64,000 nucleotides of DNA. Source: Tangfeifania diversioriginum. Its GTDB lineage: Bacteria; Bacteroidota; Bacteroidia; Bacteroidales; Prolixibacteraceae. The stretch is taken from positions 1 to 64,000 of the forward strand of contig CAMCBW010000026.1 of the NCBI GenBank assembly GCA_945873105.1, read 5' to 3'. Both the position numbers and the translations under genes were made by a program. The notes under the pieces were generated by a model. That model saw only the letters and a program-made list of their open reading frames with translations, was not told the DNA's origin and made no database searches. The stretch's first letter is position 1. Every line of letters begins with the position of its first letter. This document shows positions 54,041-62,895 of this stretch, one piece after another.

Positions 54041-54574
54041 TTAATTACCAATAAATTTTCTTAACTCATTCCATCTCGGGTCATCCGGTTCATCTAAGTT
54101 ATTGCCATGGTGCCTGAGCTCTTCCAGTTTTTTGATCATTACCGGATCACATAAACTCTTTCCATCTTTCCCGTTGGGATGTATTCTACGGATGGGCAAA
54201 CTTAGAATCACGAATTCGTAAATGTACTGTGCAATTTCTACCTGAAAGGAGCTTGGATGAAGATAGATCATTTCTGCTTCATCTTCGACCGGTTTTTCAC
54301 TGAATTTGACCAGTAGTTTCCTTTTGCTCTCGATCGGGTAGATAAAATTTTCCAGACAACGGTCACAGACCAATTCAACTGATCCAATGATTGTGAACGT
54401 CAAACCAAGATAAGTAGAACGCTTTTCGAGTTCTATCCCAATCTTTAAATCCCCTTTCTCAACTTCTGAAGTTTCAAATTCAGCAAAGAAACGATCGTCG
54501 ACAGTAAAATCAAACAGATGCTTTCCCTCACTCAATCCTGAATATGGAATGGTGTATTGCGAAAGGTAATTCAT
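54041..54574 (-). CDS. DUF177 (YceD-like) protein
   Basis: A 177-residue cytoplasmic protein of the DUF177 family. The beta-rich N-terminal half is followed by the conserved cysteine segment LVCDRCLENFIYPI and a C-terminal acidic/PDDPRWNEL segment. YceD proteins are encoded beside rpmF in most bacteria and affect 23S rRNA/L32 handling. The start MNYLSQYTI fits a TAnnTTTG promoter 25 bases upstream; an in-frame ATG at 54601 would overlap that promoter. Confidence 0.88.
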   Translation of the reverse strand: MNYLSQYTIPYSGLSEGKHLFDFTVDDRFFAEFETSEVEKGDLKIGIELEKRSTYLGLTFTIIGSVELVCDRCLENFIYPIESKRKLLVKFSEKPVEDEAEMIYLHPSSFQVEIAQYIYEFVILSLPIRRIHPNGKDGKSLCDPVMIKKLEELRHHGNNLDEPDDPRWNELRKFIGN

Positions 54575-54598
54575 AATCATCCCCATTAAAAAGCTTGG

Positions 54599-54606
54599 CA
54601 AAGGTA
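54599..54606 (-). promoter_or_regulatory. TAnnTTTG promoter of the DUF177-rpmF operon
   Basis: On the minus strand the sequence reads TACCTTTG, a perfect -7 element, with TTTTTG about 16 bases further upstream as a -33 candidate. It supports 54574 as the DUF177 start. Confidence 0.65.
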
Positions 54607-54639
54607 TAAATAAAAATAATACAAAAATGGGTAAGAATT

Positions 54640-54675
54640 AATTTGCAAATGTGAAAATGTGAAAATGTGCAAATT
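54640..54675. repeat. Short AAAATGTG tandem repeat bounded by inverted ends
   Basis: AATTTGCA (54640-54647) and TGCAAATT (54668-54675) enclose tandem GAAAATGT units, six bases after the Dxs stop codon. The same motif appears at 22718-22758 and 27092-27128. It could form a short hairpin after dxs. Confidence 0.7.
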
Positions 54676-54681
54676 AGGGAG

Positions 54682-56580
54682 TTAATCCTGGGTTGACAGT
54701 ATTTTTCTGATGGTGTTGCAAATCCCTTCCGGATCGAATCCACACTCATGGTAAAGTTCCTGTTGGGATCCCTGTTCGATGAAGCGATCCGGGATACCTA
54801 ACCTTTCAATCTGCATCGTCAATCCTGAATTTGCGTAGTATTCCAGTACCGCACTACCCAATCCACCATTGATTATTCCATCTTCCACGGTAATAATTTT
54901 GTGGAAGCGGGATGCAATCTCCTCCAGCATTTCTGTATCGATGGGTTTGACAAAACGCATATCGTAGTGGGCAATTGATAGATGTTCTCCTTCAAGCATG
55001 GCCAAGGCTTCGGTGACAAAGTTTCCGGGATGACCTATGGATAGGATTGCCAGGTCATTGCCATCCAGTATTTTACGGCCTTTCCCTACAGGTATTTCTG
55101 AAAACTCCTGTTCCCAATTCCTGATCACACCGCTTCCTCGGGGGTAACGAATGGCAAATGGACCTTTGTTGGGTAATTGAGCGGTATACATTAAGTTTCT
55201 CAGTTCAAGTTCATCCATAGGTGCAGATACGATCATATTGGGAATACCCCGCATGAATGACAGATCAAACACTCCATGGTGGGTAGCACCGTCTGCCCCA
55301 ACCAACCCACCGCGGTCCATGCAGAACACAACATTCAATTTTTGCAAAGCTACATCGTGGATGATCTGATCATAGGATCTTTGCATGAAGGAGGAATAGA
55401 TATTTACGAAAGGAATTTTGCCGGAAATGGCCAATCCTGCGGCAAATGTAACAGCATGAGGTTCAGCAATTCCAACATCGAAAGCCCTGTCTGGCATCTC
55501 TTCCATCATGATGTTCAGTGAACATCCGGAAGGCATGGCAGGGGTAATTCCCAGGATATTTTTGTTCTTTCTTGCCAGTTCCAGCAGGGTTTGGCCAAAA
55601 ACGAACTGGTATTTCGACCCTTTTGGTGTGGAATCGGGTTCGTTGAATATTTCCCCGGTAACCATATCAAATTTTCCCGGGGCATGCCATTTTGTAGCAT
55701 CCTTCTCTGCAGGGGTAAAGCCTTTGCCTTTTTTCGTGAGCACATGCAGAAGCTTGGGTCCGGGGATCTCCTTCAGGTCATTAAAAATTCGGGTAAGTGC
55801 AATTACGTCGTGGCCATCCACCGGTCCAAAATAGCGAAATCCAAGTGCCTCAAAGAGATTACTGTCATCGAACACCAGTGATTTTACGGCATGTTGGTGT
55901 CTTCTTAGCAGTGATTGCATTTTTTTGCCAACTCTTCTAAAGTGTTTAAGAAGTTGCCAGACACTGGATCGAATTTGATTGTAGGCCCTTGAAGTCTGCA
56001 TTCGAACAAGGTATCTGCTGAGTCCTCCCACATTTGGATCAATCGACATGTTGTTGTCGTTGAGGATCACCAAAAGGTCTGCATTGGCTGCTCCGGCATT
56101 GTTGAGTCCTTCGAATGCCAATCCACCTGTCATGGATCCATCCCCGATCACGGCAATGACTTTTCGGTTTATGTCCCCATTCAGCTCAGCGGCAATAGAG
56201 ATGCCCAGTGCGGCTGAAATCGAAGTGGAGGAGTGCCCCACCCCGAATGCATCGTATTCACTCTCTGTATTGTTGGGAAATCCGCTAATCCCTTTGTATC
56301 TTCTGTTGGTGTGAAATTGTCGTCTTCTGCCGGTTAGAATTTTGTGGCCATACGCTTGATGGCCTACATCCCAGATAAGCTTGTCGTATGGGGTATTGTA
56401 GACATAATGGAGGGCAACCGTCAATTCAACAACGCCCATGCTGGCTCCAAAGTGACCAGGATTGCAAGAGGCTTCCTGTATGATCAGCTCCCTCAAATTG
56501 GCACAAACTTCTGGCAAATCCTTTTCATTTAATTTTCTAAGATCTGACGGATAGTCAATATTTTCGAGCAAATTTGCCAT
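54682..56580 (-). CDS. dxs: 1-deoxy-D-xylulose-5-phosphate synthase
   Basis: A 632-residue thiamine-diphosphate enzyme that condenses pyruvate and glyceraldehyde-3-phosphate, the first step of the MEP isoprenoid pathway. It has [14 protein letters not shown] at the N-terminus, the ThDP motif [10 protein letters not shown]...NDNNMSI, the transketolase pyrimidine domain [17 protein letters not shown] and [29 protein letters not shown], and a C-terminal domain with [15 protein letters not shown]. Full length. A perfect TAnnTTTG promoter lies in the 55-bp gap after the GH32 gene. Confidence 0.97.
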   Translation of the reverse strand: MANLLENIDYPSDLRKLNEKDLPEVCANLRELIIQEASCNPGHFGASMGVVELTVALHYVYNTPYDKLIWDVGHQAYGHKILTGRRRQFHTNRRYKGISGFPNNTESEYDAFGVGHSSTSISAALGISIAAELNGDINRKVIAVIGDGSMTGGLAFEGLNNAGAANADLLVILNDNNMSIDPNVGGLSRYLVRMQTSRAYNQIRSSVWQLLKHFRRVGKKMQSLLRRHQHAVKSLVFDDSNLFEALGFRYFGPVDGHDVIALTRIFNDLKEIPGPKLLHVLTKKGKGFTPAEKDATKWHAPGKFDMVTGEIFNEPDSTPKGSKYQFVFGQTLLELARKNKNILGITPAMPSGCSLNIMMEEMPDRAFDVGIAEPHAVTFAAGLAISGKIPFVNIYSSFMQRSYDQIIHDVALQKLNVVFCMDRGGLVGADGATHHGVFDLSFMRGIPNMIVSAPMDELELRNLMYTAQLPNKGPFAIRYPRGSGVIRNWEQEFSEIPVGKGRKILDGNDLAILSIGHPGNFVTEALAMLEGEHLSIAHYDMRFVKPIDTEMLEEIASRFHKIITVEDGIINGGLGSAVLEYYANSGLTMQIERLGIPDRFIEQGSQQELYHECGFDPEGICNTIRKILSTQD

Positions 56581-56615
56581 TTAAACTGAGCTTTGGATCA
56601 AACAGATTTGGACTA

Positions 56616-56623
56616 CAAAGATA
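56616..56623 (-). promoter_or_regulatory. TAnnTTTG promoter of dxs
   Basis: On the minus strand the sequence reads TATCTTTG, a perfect -7 element, 36 bases before the dxs ATG. It indicates that dxs has its own transcript although GH32 lies just upstream on the same strand. No good -33 element was seen. Confidence 0.55.
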
Positions 56624-56635
56624 GGCTTAATTACT

Positions 56636-58069
56636 TTATTTGTTTGCCCAGACCGATTTGAGGTTGTAGGCTTCCAGGGACTCAAGGTAAAGTTCGCCAC
56701 CCTGGGTGTAGAGCAGAAGCTCCTCCTCCCCCTGAACTGGAGCGAAACAGGTACTTAATCCAGCTTCCCCATGGTTGGCAAATATTTCAATAGAGGCTCT
56801 GTCTAGCAGTATTTCCAGCTCTATTTTCCCATCCAAAGGTTCGACAATCATCTTAATGCCATTGACTTCCAGCGTTTTCTTGGCAGTATCGTAGTGGATA
56901 TCCGTTCCTTCTGATTTTTTACCTGAACGAACGATGAATCCAAAACTATCTGATGTCCCGGGTTTAAAGGTAGCCCGGATGAATATGGCATCTCCTTTTA
57001 TCCCACCAACGAGACTGCCTTTTAATCCGGGGATAAAGTTTTTATCTTTCTTTTTTATTTCATCTTTGTAGATGGAAGAGATGGTCTCTATGGGTTTTCT
57101 GCACAATACCAATCCTTTGGCGGTAGTGCGAAGTGATAATTCGGTTGGAAAACTCATTTGTCCATTGAAGGGCATATCGGTGTACTCACCTCCCCGCATC
57201 CAGGCAATCAGAACAGATTTATTTTGTGGAGCGTTGTACAAGGATTGCGCCGCAAAGAAATTTTTACCGAGATCCAATTTCTGTAGTCCTGTTTCAGGGT
57301 TGAAAGTGAGACCATCAAAGTTGCCTATTTTGTATTCACCCTCTCCACTAATAGCCACCCATTTCTTTGCTGAGCCGGGTACTTCCGAAGCAATTTCAAA
57401 CAGATCAGGTGACTCTCCAATCCCCTCCAGGTGGCTGCTGAATTTCCACTGCAACATATCTTCAGAGTTGTAAAAGGAGATTCCTGCCTTGTCAGCTCCC
57501 TCTCCCTGATTGCGATAGAGGGCCATAATCCATTTGCCGGAGGGGGTGTGGTAGAATACTTTAGGATCATGTGATTCTCCGCCACTATTTTTGAGAATCG
57601 GATTGTTGGGATACCTCTTCCAGGTAGCACCTTTGTCGACACTGTAGGCAAGATTTTGATCTCCTTTACTGTCGGAGTAGAAAATCAGCATCGTTTTTTT
57701 CCCATTTTGCTGAAATCCGGCAACATTCATTGAATCAATGACAGCACTGCCGGAGGTTGGTTGTGCCGCATCGGGATCGGCAGCACGATCCTCCAGGGTT
57801 AAGGCAAATGGCTGGTGTACCCAGTGCAGCAGATCCTTGCTGACAGCATGCCCGAGTTCATCCTTGAATCGTTTGTTGCCAATTGAAATGTTGTGATAGA
57901 ATAGATGGTACTCCCCCTCAGAATACAAAAAGCCATTGGATTGAAACATCCAATTCTTTTCGGGTGAGAAATGGTATTGTGGCCGGTAAGATTCGTCGTA
58001 TTGTTTTTTGTCTGATTTGGCTGAAAGAAGCAGAAGCAAAGAGAGCATGGTAACTATTAAATACTTCAT
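56636..58069 (-). CDS. Exported GH32-like protein with altered nucleophile motif
   Basis: A 477-residue protein with a signal peptide (1-18). An N-terminal five-bladed GH32 propeller (about 28-340) precedes a C-terminal beta-sandwich (about 345-470). YHFSPEKNWMFQSNGFLYS aligns with the WMNDPNG motif of invertases and levanases, but the nucleophile Asp is Gln43. The transition-state Asp (HDPKVF, D168) and the acid/base Glu (GESPDLFE, E219) are kept. Either it is inactive or binding-only, or it uses another mechanism. No other fructan genes (susCD, fructokinase) lie nearby. A perfect TAnnTTTG promoter precedes it. Confidence 0.85.
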   Translation of the reverse strand: MKYLIVTMLSLLLLLSAKSDKKQYDESYRPQYHFSPEKNWMFQSNGFLYSEGEYHLFYHNISIGNKRFKDELGHAVSKDLLHWVHQPFALTLEDRAADPDAAQPTSGSAVIDSMNVAGFQQNGKKTMLIFYSDSKGDQNLAYSVDKGATWKRYPNNPILKNSGGESHDPKVFYHTPSGKWIMALYRNQGEGADKAGISFYNSEDMLQWKFSSHLEGIGESPDLFEIASEVPGSAKKWVAISGEGEYKIGNFDGLTFNPETGLQKLDLGKNFFAAQSLYNAPQNKSVLIAWMRGGEYTDMPFNGQMSFPTELSLRTTAKGLVLCRKPIETISSIYKDEIKKKDKNFIPGLKGSLVGGIKGDAIFIRATFKPGTSDSFGFIVRSGKKSEGTDIHYDTAKKTLEVNGIKMIVEPLDGKIELEILLDRASIEIFANHGEAGLSTCFAPVQGEEELLLYTQGGELYLESLEAYNLKSVWANK

Positions 58070-58113
58070 AAATCAGGGAGTTAAGATTCGTCCATTTTGA
58101 ATATGGTAGTTTC

Positions 58114-58121
58114 CAAATATA
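58114..58121 (-). promoter_or_regulatory. TAnnTTTG promoter of the GH32 gene
   Basis: On the minus strand the sequence reads TATATTTG, a perfect -7 element, 45 bases before the GH32 start and divergent from the U32 peptidase promoter. Confidence 0.55.
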
Positions 58122-58179
58122 CTCTTTATCCGAAAACATTATCCTGGGGATGTTATAAATCTCACAACGGATAATATCT

Positions 58180-58187
58180 TACTTTTG
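58180..58187 (+). promoter_or_regulatory. TAnnTTTG promoter of the U32 peptidase gene
   Basis: TACTTTTG is a perfect -7 element, 28 bases before the chosen ATG at 58216. An in-frame GTG at 58192 would start within a few bases of the likely transcription start, so ATG 58216 is preferred. Confidence 0.6.
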
Positions 58188-58215
58188 CAAAGTGCCTAAT
58201 TTTTTAATAGCAAGT

Positions 58216-59469
58216 ATGACCAACAATATAGAAATAATGGCTCCGGTGGGTTCCTATGAATCCTTGATGGCAGCTATTCAGGCAGGTGCAGGATCTGTCT
58301 ATTTTGGGGTTGAACACCTAAATATGCGGGCCAGATCGGCCAACAATTTCACGCTCGACGATCTGAGGGAGATTACCCGCAGGGCGGGAAAAGCTGGTGT
58401 GAAGACCTACCTGACCGTCAATACCGTAGTTTTCGATGAAGAGGCAGATACCTTAAAACGGATCGTTGCTGCAGCAAAAGAGGCAGGGGTTTCTGCAGTA
58501 ATCGCCTCGGATCTTGCAGTGATACAGGCCTGCAGGGCCATTGGCATGGAGGTCCATATCTCGACACAATTGAACATTACCAATTACGAAACGGTAAAGT
58601 TTTATGCTCAATTTGCGGATGTAATGGTGTTGGCCAGGGAGATGAATATTGGCAGAGTTTGGGAAATATCGAATAAGATCAAGGCTGACAATTTGTGTGG
58701 ACCGGGAGGTGGGTTGATACGCCTCGAAATGTTTGTTCACGGGGCCCTCTGTATGGCGACATCTGGAAAGTGTTACCTCTCTCTGCATGAGATGAATTCT
58801 TCTGCCAACCGGGGTTCCTGCCTGCAGAGTTGCCGGCGGGCCTATACTGTCACTGACAAGGAAACCGGAGCTGAACTGATAGTAGACAATGAATACATCA
58901 TGTCGCCCAAAGATTTGAAAACCATTCATTTTCTTAATAAAATTCTGGATTCAGGTGTTACAGTTTTAAAAATTGAAGGTCGGGCAAGAAGTGCGGATTA
59001 TGTGAAATCTGTGGTTGAATGCTACCGGGAAGCTGCCGATGCTTATTTGGAGAAGAGTTTCACTGCGGAGAAAATTTCGAATTGGAATGAAAGGCTGGCC
59101 TCTGTTTTCAACCGGGGCTTCTGGGATGGCTACTATTTGGGTCAACGGCTTGGAGAGTGGAGTGGAAATTATGGATCACTTGCAACCAAAAGGAGGGTTT
59201 ACCTTGGGAAAGTGACCAACTATTTTACCAACAAAGGAATTGGAGAGTTTAAACTTGAGACCGGTCCGCTGAAGCCGGGCGATGAGATTTTGATTACCGG
59301 TCCCAGCAGCGGAGTGATCCAAACCGTAGTTTCAGAGGTAAGAGTCGAATTAATACCGGTGGAAGAGGCCCCCAAAGGATCCTACTGTTCGGTATCCGTA
59401 CCTTCCAAAGTAAGAAGGTCAGATAAGATCTATCGAATTGTGGATGCTTCGGAAATTAAACAACAATAG
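58216..59469 (+). CDS. Peptidase U32 family protein
   Basis: A 417-residue cytoplasmic protein of the U32 family. The N-terminus EIMAPVGSYESLMAAIQAGAGSVYFG is diagnostic. The cysteine-rich core CMATSGKCYLSLHEMNSSANRGSCLQSCRRAY matches the Fe-S-cluster cysteines of U32 proteins, and a C-terminal small beta domain follows. Members include collagenase-annotated proteins and the tRNA/rRNA hydroxylation factors TrhP/RlhA, so an RNA-hydroxylation role is at least as likely as proteolysis. Confidence 0.92.
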   Translation: MTNNIEIMAPVGSYESLMAAIQAGAGSVYFGVEHLNMRARSANNFTLDDLREITRRAGKAGVKTYLTVNTVVFDEEADTLKRIVAAAKEAGVSAVIASDLAVIQACRAIGMEVHISTQLNITNYETVKFYAQFADVMVLAREMNIGRVWEISNKIKADNLCGPGGGLIRLEMFVHGALCMATSGKCYLSLHEMNSSANRGSCLQSCRRAYTVTDKETGAELIVDNEYIMSPKDLKTIHFLNKILDSGVTVLKIEGRARSADYVKSVVECYREAADAYLEKSFTAEKISNWNERLASVFNRGFWDGYYLGQRLGEWSGNYGSLATKRRVYLGKVTNYFTNKGIGEFKLETGPLKPGDEILITGPSSGVIQTVVSEVRVELIPVEEAPKGSYCSVSVPSKVRRSDKIYRIVDASEIKQQ

Positions 59470-59560
59470 TTTTGCCTGAAGACATTGTTGGGTTATTTTT
59501 CCTCAACCCGACTATTCTTTCTTAAAATGCTATTTTTACGGGAGAATAGTAAAAGAAGCC

Positions 59561-62290
59561 ATGGCGAAAAAAATATTTTTTATCGTTACACTCTTGCTGG
59601 TTGCTGGGGTCTTTGCCGGATGGTATTTTTTTGCCAAAGAGTCGCGGTATTTGGGTACTTCTCCGCTTAAAGCCATTCCAGCGACTGCAACTACGTGTAT
59701 TAAAATACGTAACCTTGGTGCATTTGTCACTAAAACTGCAGGGAATAGAGGTTGGAAATCATTGGCTGGATTGGAAGGCATCGGATCAATTCACCGTGAG
59801 ATTCTTTATCTAGACTCCTTGATGGGGAGGAATAAACATGAAGCCGAGTTTCTCTACGAAAAAGAGTGCTATTTTGTCCGTATTGAAAAGACGAGTCTTT
59901 ATTTGTTGGAAATAGGGAGTATTGCTGAGAAAAACGGTATAAATGTTCTGGCTCGGAACTATTTTTTGTCCAAAAAAGCCAAACAATCTGCAGAGAAATA
60001 CAAAGGCGCAACACTCCAGAAATTTGAATGGGTTGAGGCAAACAGTGTTCTAACTATGTATCTAACGCTTTACAGAGGCGTATTTATTGCAGGAAGGGAT
60101 GTGGCAAACCTGAGGATGGCTGTAGATCAGATGGACCAACCCTCCTTGCTGGAAGATTCCGATTTCCTCAAGGTGAACAAGAATACAGCTGAGAATACGG
60201 ATCTCAATATTTTTGTCAGTCACCCATCCATCAAATCCTTTTTTAAAGACCTTCTTCCGGTTCAGCAAGATGCGTCAGATCTACTATCCGGTTTTTCCGG
60301 ATGGACTGAAATTGATGTGTTGCAGAAGGACAATGGTCTTATATTGAATGGTTTTACTGTAAATGATACTGCTACACTCAACTACCAGGACATTTTCAGG
60401 AGGCAAAAACCAATGGCCGGAACATTGACCAGATGGATGCCCTCCACTACAACCTTCTTTGCTTCACAATGTGCCTCCGACCCCGAAGCCTATGTTGAAG
60501 ATTATTTCAATTATCAAAGGTTAAAAAGTCAGACGGACAGCACTTCTATGCATGTTAACCAACTATCTGCACTCCTTAATCTTGATATTAAGCGCTATCT
60601 TGCCACTAGTTGGACCGGTGAGGCTGCCACTGTTTTCACCAATCAAAATATGCAGGATGGTGCTGACAATCAATTTTTATTGATGAAAATTAGGCCAGGA
60701 TCAGGTGATGCCTTGTATACAGCCATCCGGAAATGGGCTTCCATTCAGCCAAATCAAAAAAGGGCTGAATGGGTAACTGCTGCAAAAAATAACATTTGGA
60801 GGGTTCCCTCTGAGCATTTTGGGAAACTGGCTGGTGACCTTTGTTTTGGTGCTGTAAAAACAGGTTGGATCACGGCAGGGGATGGTTTTCTGCTGATGGG
60901 TTCAACGCCCGGCTCCTTGAAGCGGTATTTGGATCTGCTTCAAAGAGATGAGGTATTGGTCAAAAGCCCTGCATTTGCAAATTTCGCCTCTGGACTGGTA
61001 AATAGTTACAATTTCTATCTGTGGTGCGCTCCCGGACAGGTCCTTCCCTTTTTTGAACCACATTTGAATCCCGACATTTACCACAAACTTGAAAAATCGA
61101 TTCGGAGTTTGGAGATGATCAACAACTTCTCGTGGCAGTGGGTCTATGAAAATGGAAAAGTTTACAACTCTGCAGCGCTTTCAGTTGAGCCGGAAATTAT
61201 TCGAAAGAAGTTGCCTTTTTGGAGTTATACTGTTGAGGGTCGAATAGTTGGGAAGCCTGTTTTTATCTCTTTTGAGAAGTCAGGTAGTTCGCAATGTTTA
61301 ATTTTTCAACGTGAAGACAATACCCTTATCTCCTTGGGGAAAGATGGGTTGGAACGTTGGCGGATGGCATTGCAAAGTGCCATCGTCGGAGAGATTGGTG
61401 TTGTTAGACTTTCCGGCAATGGTGAATCACAATTGCTTTTTAATACAAGTGAAGCCATTCATCTGCTCAGCCAGGATGGTGCAGAGTTGAAGAATTTTCC
61501 GATACGATTAAAATCGCGTGCGACCAATGGAGTCGCGATGTTCGACTATGAAGACCGTGGAGAATACAGGTTCATGGTTGCTTGCAGTGATCACAAAATC
61601 TATAATTTCGATAGGAATGGCAAGTTGACAACCGGCTGGAAACCAAAAGCTACGGTCGGTCTAATCGAATTTCCAGTGCATCATTTTAAAGATGGATCGA
61701 AGGATTACATCGTCTGTTTTGACAAATTCCGCACCTATATTATGGACAGGCAAGGCAATACCCGGGTGAAGCCAGATGAAGAATTTGAACATTCCGCGAA
61801 TGATATTTTCATGGTAAAGGTCAAAGGGTCAGGAAATATTATGGTTACGACCGATAAACAGGGAAACATCAGAATGATTAAATTTGATGGTTCATCGAAG
61901 AAAATTGTGCCAGGCAAATTCTCGAAAGGTCATTTTTTTTCTACATTGCCTGTGGATCAATCTGGCAATGTGGATTTTCTGGTCTGCGACACGAGGCAGT
62001 TGAGTCGATTTGATTCTTCGGGGAGATTGGTATTTGCCATTGAGGTTCCATTTGTTGTTGACCAACCTCCATCTTTTTACCATATTGGGCAGATGGTTTT
62101 GATTGGCCTGACTTCAAATGCTGAAAACAGAAGTATCCTTTTAAGTTCAGATGGTACAGTCTTCGACAAAAATCTATCCGGGAACCGGCTTATGGCGGTA
62201 GGTGCTTTTGATGGGCAGGATCAGGTTGTGAACCTGGTCGAATGGAAACCAGAAGGATTTCTTTCTAATTATCAAATGAGAATTCAATGA
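59561..62290 (+). CDS. Large membrane-anchored protein of unknown function (DUF3352-like plus beta-propeller)
   Basis: A 909-residue protein with an N-terminal hydrophobic anchor (about 4-24). Residues about 30-560 are mixed alpha/beta with two similar halves, each with a GVFIAGRDVANLRMAVD- or GFLLMGSTPGSLKRYLD-like strand-helix unit; this resembles DUF3352 proteins, though I am not certain. Residues about 580-905 look like a beta-propeller with short repeats (GKPVFISFEKSG, NLSGNRLMAVGAFDGQ). I do not recognise a catalytic site. Its stop overlaps the following lipoprotein start by ATGA, so it forms one operon with the lipoprotein/DUF5723 pair. The other copy of that pair (2036-4104) lacks this gene. 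Confidence 0.75.
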   Translation: MAKKIFFIVTLLLVAGVFAGWYFFAKESRYLGTSPLKAIPATATTCIKIRNLGAFVTKTAGNRGWKSLAGLEGIGSIHREILYLDSLMGRNKHEAEFLYEKECYFVRIEKTSLYLLEIGSIAEKNGINVLARNYFLSKKAKQSAEKYKGATLQKFEWVEANSVLTMYLTLYRGVFIAGRDVANLRMAVDQMDQPSLLEDSDFLKVNKNTAENTDLNIFVSHPSIKSFFKDLLPVQQDASDLLSGFSGWTEIDVLQKDNGLILNGFTVNDTATLNYQDIFRRQKPMAGTLTRWMPSTTTFFASQCASDPEAYVEDYFNYQRLKSQTDSTSMHVNQLSALLNLDIKRYLATSWTGEAATVFTNQNMQDGADNQFLLMKIRPGSGDALYTAIRKWASIQPNQKRAEWVTAAKNNIWRVPSEHFGKLAGDLCFGAVKTGWITAGDGFLLMGSTPGSLKRYLDLLQRDEVLVKSPAFANFASGLVNSYNFYLWCAPGQVLPFFEPHLNPDIYHKLEKSIRSLEMINNFSWQWVYENGKVYNSAALSVEPEIIRKKLPFWSYTVEGRIVGKPVFISFEKSGSSQCLIFQREDNTLISLGKDGLERWRMALQSAIVGEIGVVRLSGNGESQLLFNTSEAIHLLSQDGAELKNFPIRLKSRATNGVAMFDYEDRGEYRFMVACSDHKIYNFDRNGKLTTGWKPKATVGLIEFPVHHFKDGSKDYIVCFDKFRTYIMDRQGNTRVKPDEEFEHSANDIFMVKVKGSGNIMVTTDKQGNIRMIKFDGSSKKIVPGKFSKGHFFSTLPVDQSGNVDFLVCDTRQLSRFDSSGRLVFAIEVPFVVDQPPSFYHIGQMVLIGLTSNAENRSILLSSDGTVFDKNLSGNRLMAVGAFDGQDQVVNLVEWKPEGFLSNYQMRIQ

Positions 62291-62895
62291 AAAGAGAATC
62301 TGTATATTGCTGTATTGTTGCAATGTTAATGTTGCTGTCAGCTTGTGATTTGTCTGAATTTCAGATGGATAGACTTGTTAAGACAAATGAGCTAAGTCCG
62401 GCATTCTACCGACCTGTTTCTGTAGGAACCTATTTGGTAAAGGATTATGCTACAGTACCCGGAAGCGGGAATACACTCATTACAGCAGATTCCTTGATGT
62501 TCAGATTGATAGAATACCCATTGGACAGTTTGAAATTGAATACAACCGGAACCGATTCGATGATAGTTGTGATTAAAACCATCAACGAAACACCGATGAA
62601 GTTAAGGTACAGTCTCTCTTTCAATGGGACAATCCTGGATTCAGGATACGAGCCATTGAGTGCGGCAACCATCAATACCCAAGGGGATGTACTTGTAGCT
62701 TCCAGGGATTCGTTGGAATACAGACTTTCGTCTTTGGACGTTGTAAATCTTGGTACAGCGACTCAGATGGATTTGGCCATCAAGTTGTTCCAGCCTGAGG
62801 AGGGGCCAGTATTGGCGAATGTTTTAAAAAATTCGCCCATCACCTTTTACATTGGTTTCAGGGCCCGAATCAACCTTTTTAAGGTTAAATTATGA
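62287..62895 (+). CDS. Lipoprotein of unknown function, second copy
   Basis: A 202-residue lipoprotein (lipobox LLSAC, Cys20), paralogous to the lipoprotein at 2036-2653 along its whole length. For example YRPVSVGTYLVKDYATVPGSGNT corresponds to YLPVSLGDYVVNEFTNIPESGNT (listed in part), and both contain IKT-N-TPM and end in a basic/aliphatic tail. It is translationally coupled at both ends: ATGA with the 909-residue protein upstream and ATGA with the DUF5723 gene downstream. Confidence 0.82.
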   Translation: MKRESVYCCIVAMLMLLSACDLSEFQMDRLVKTNELSPAFYRPVSVGTYLVKDYATVPGSGNTLITADSLMFRLIEYPLDSLKLNTTGTDSMIVVIKTINETPMKLRYSLSFNGTILDSGYEPLSAATINTQGDVLVASRDSLEYRLSSLDVVNLGTATQMDLAIKLFQPEEGPVLANVLKNSPITFYIGFRARINLFKVKL

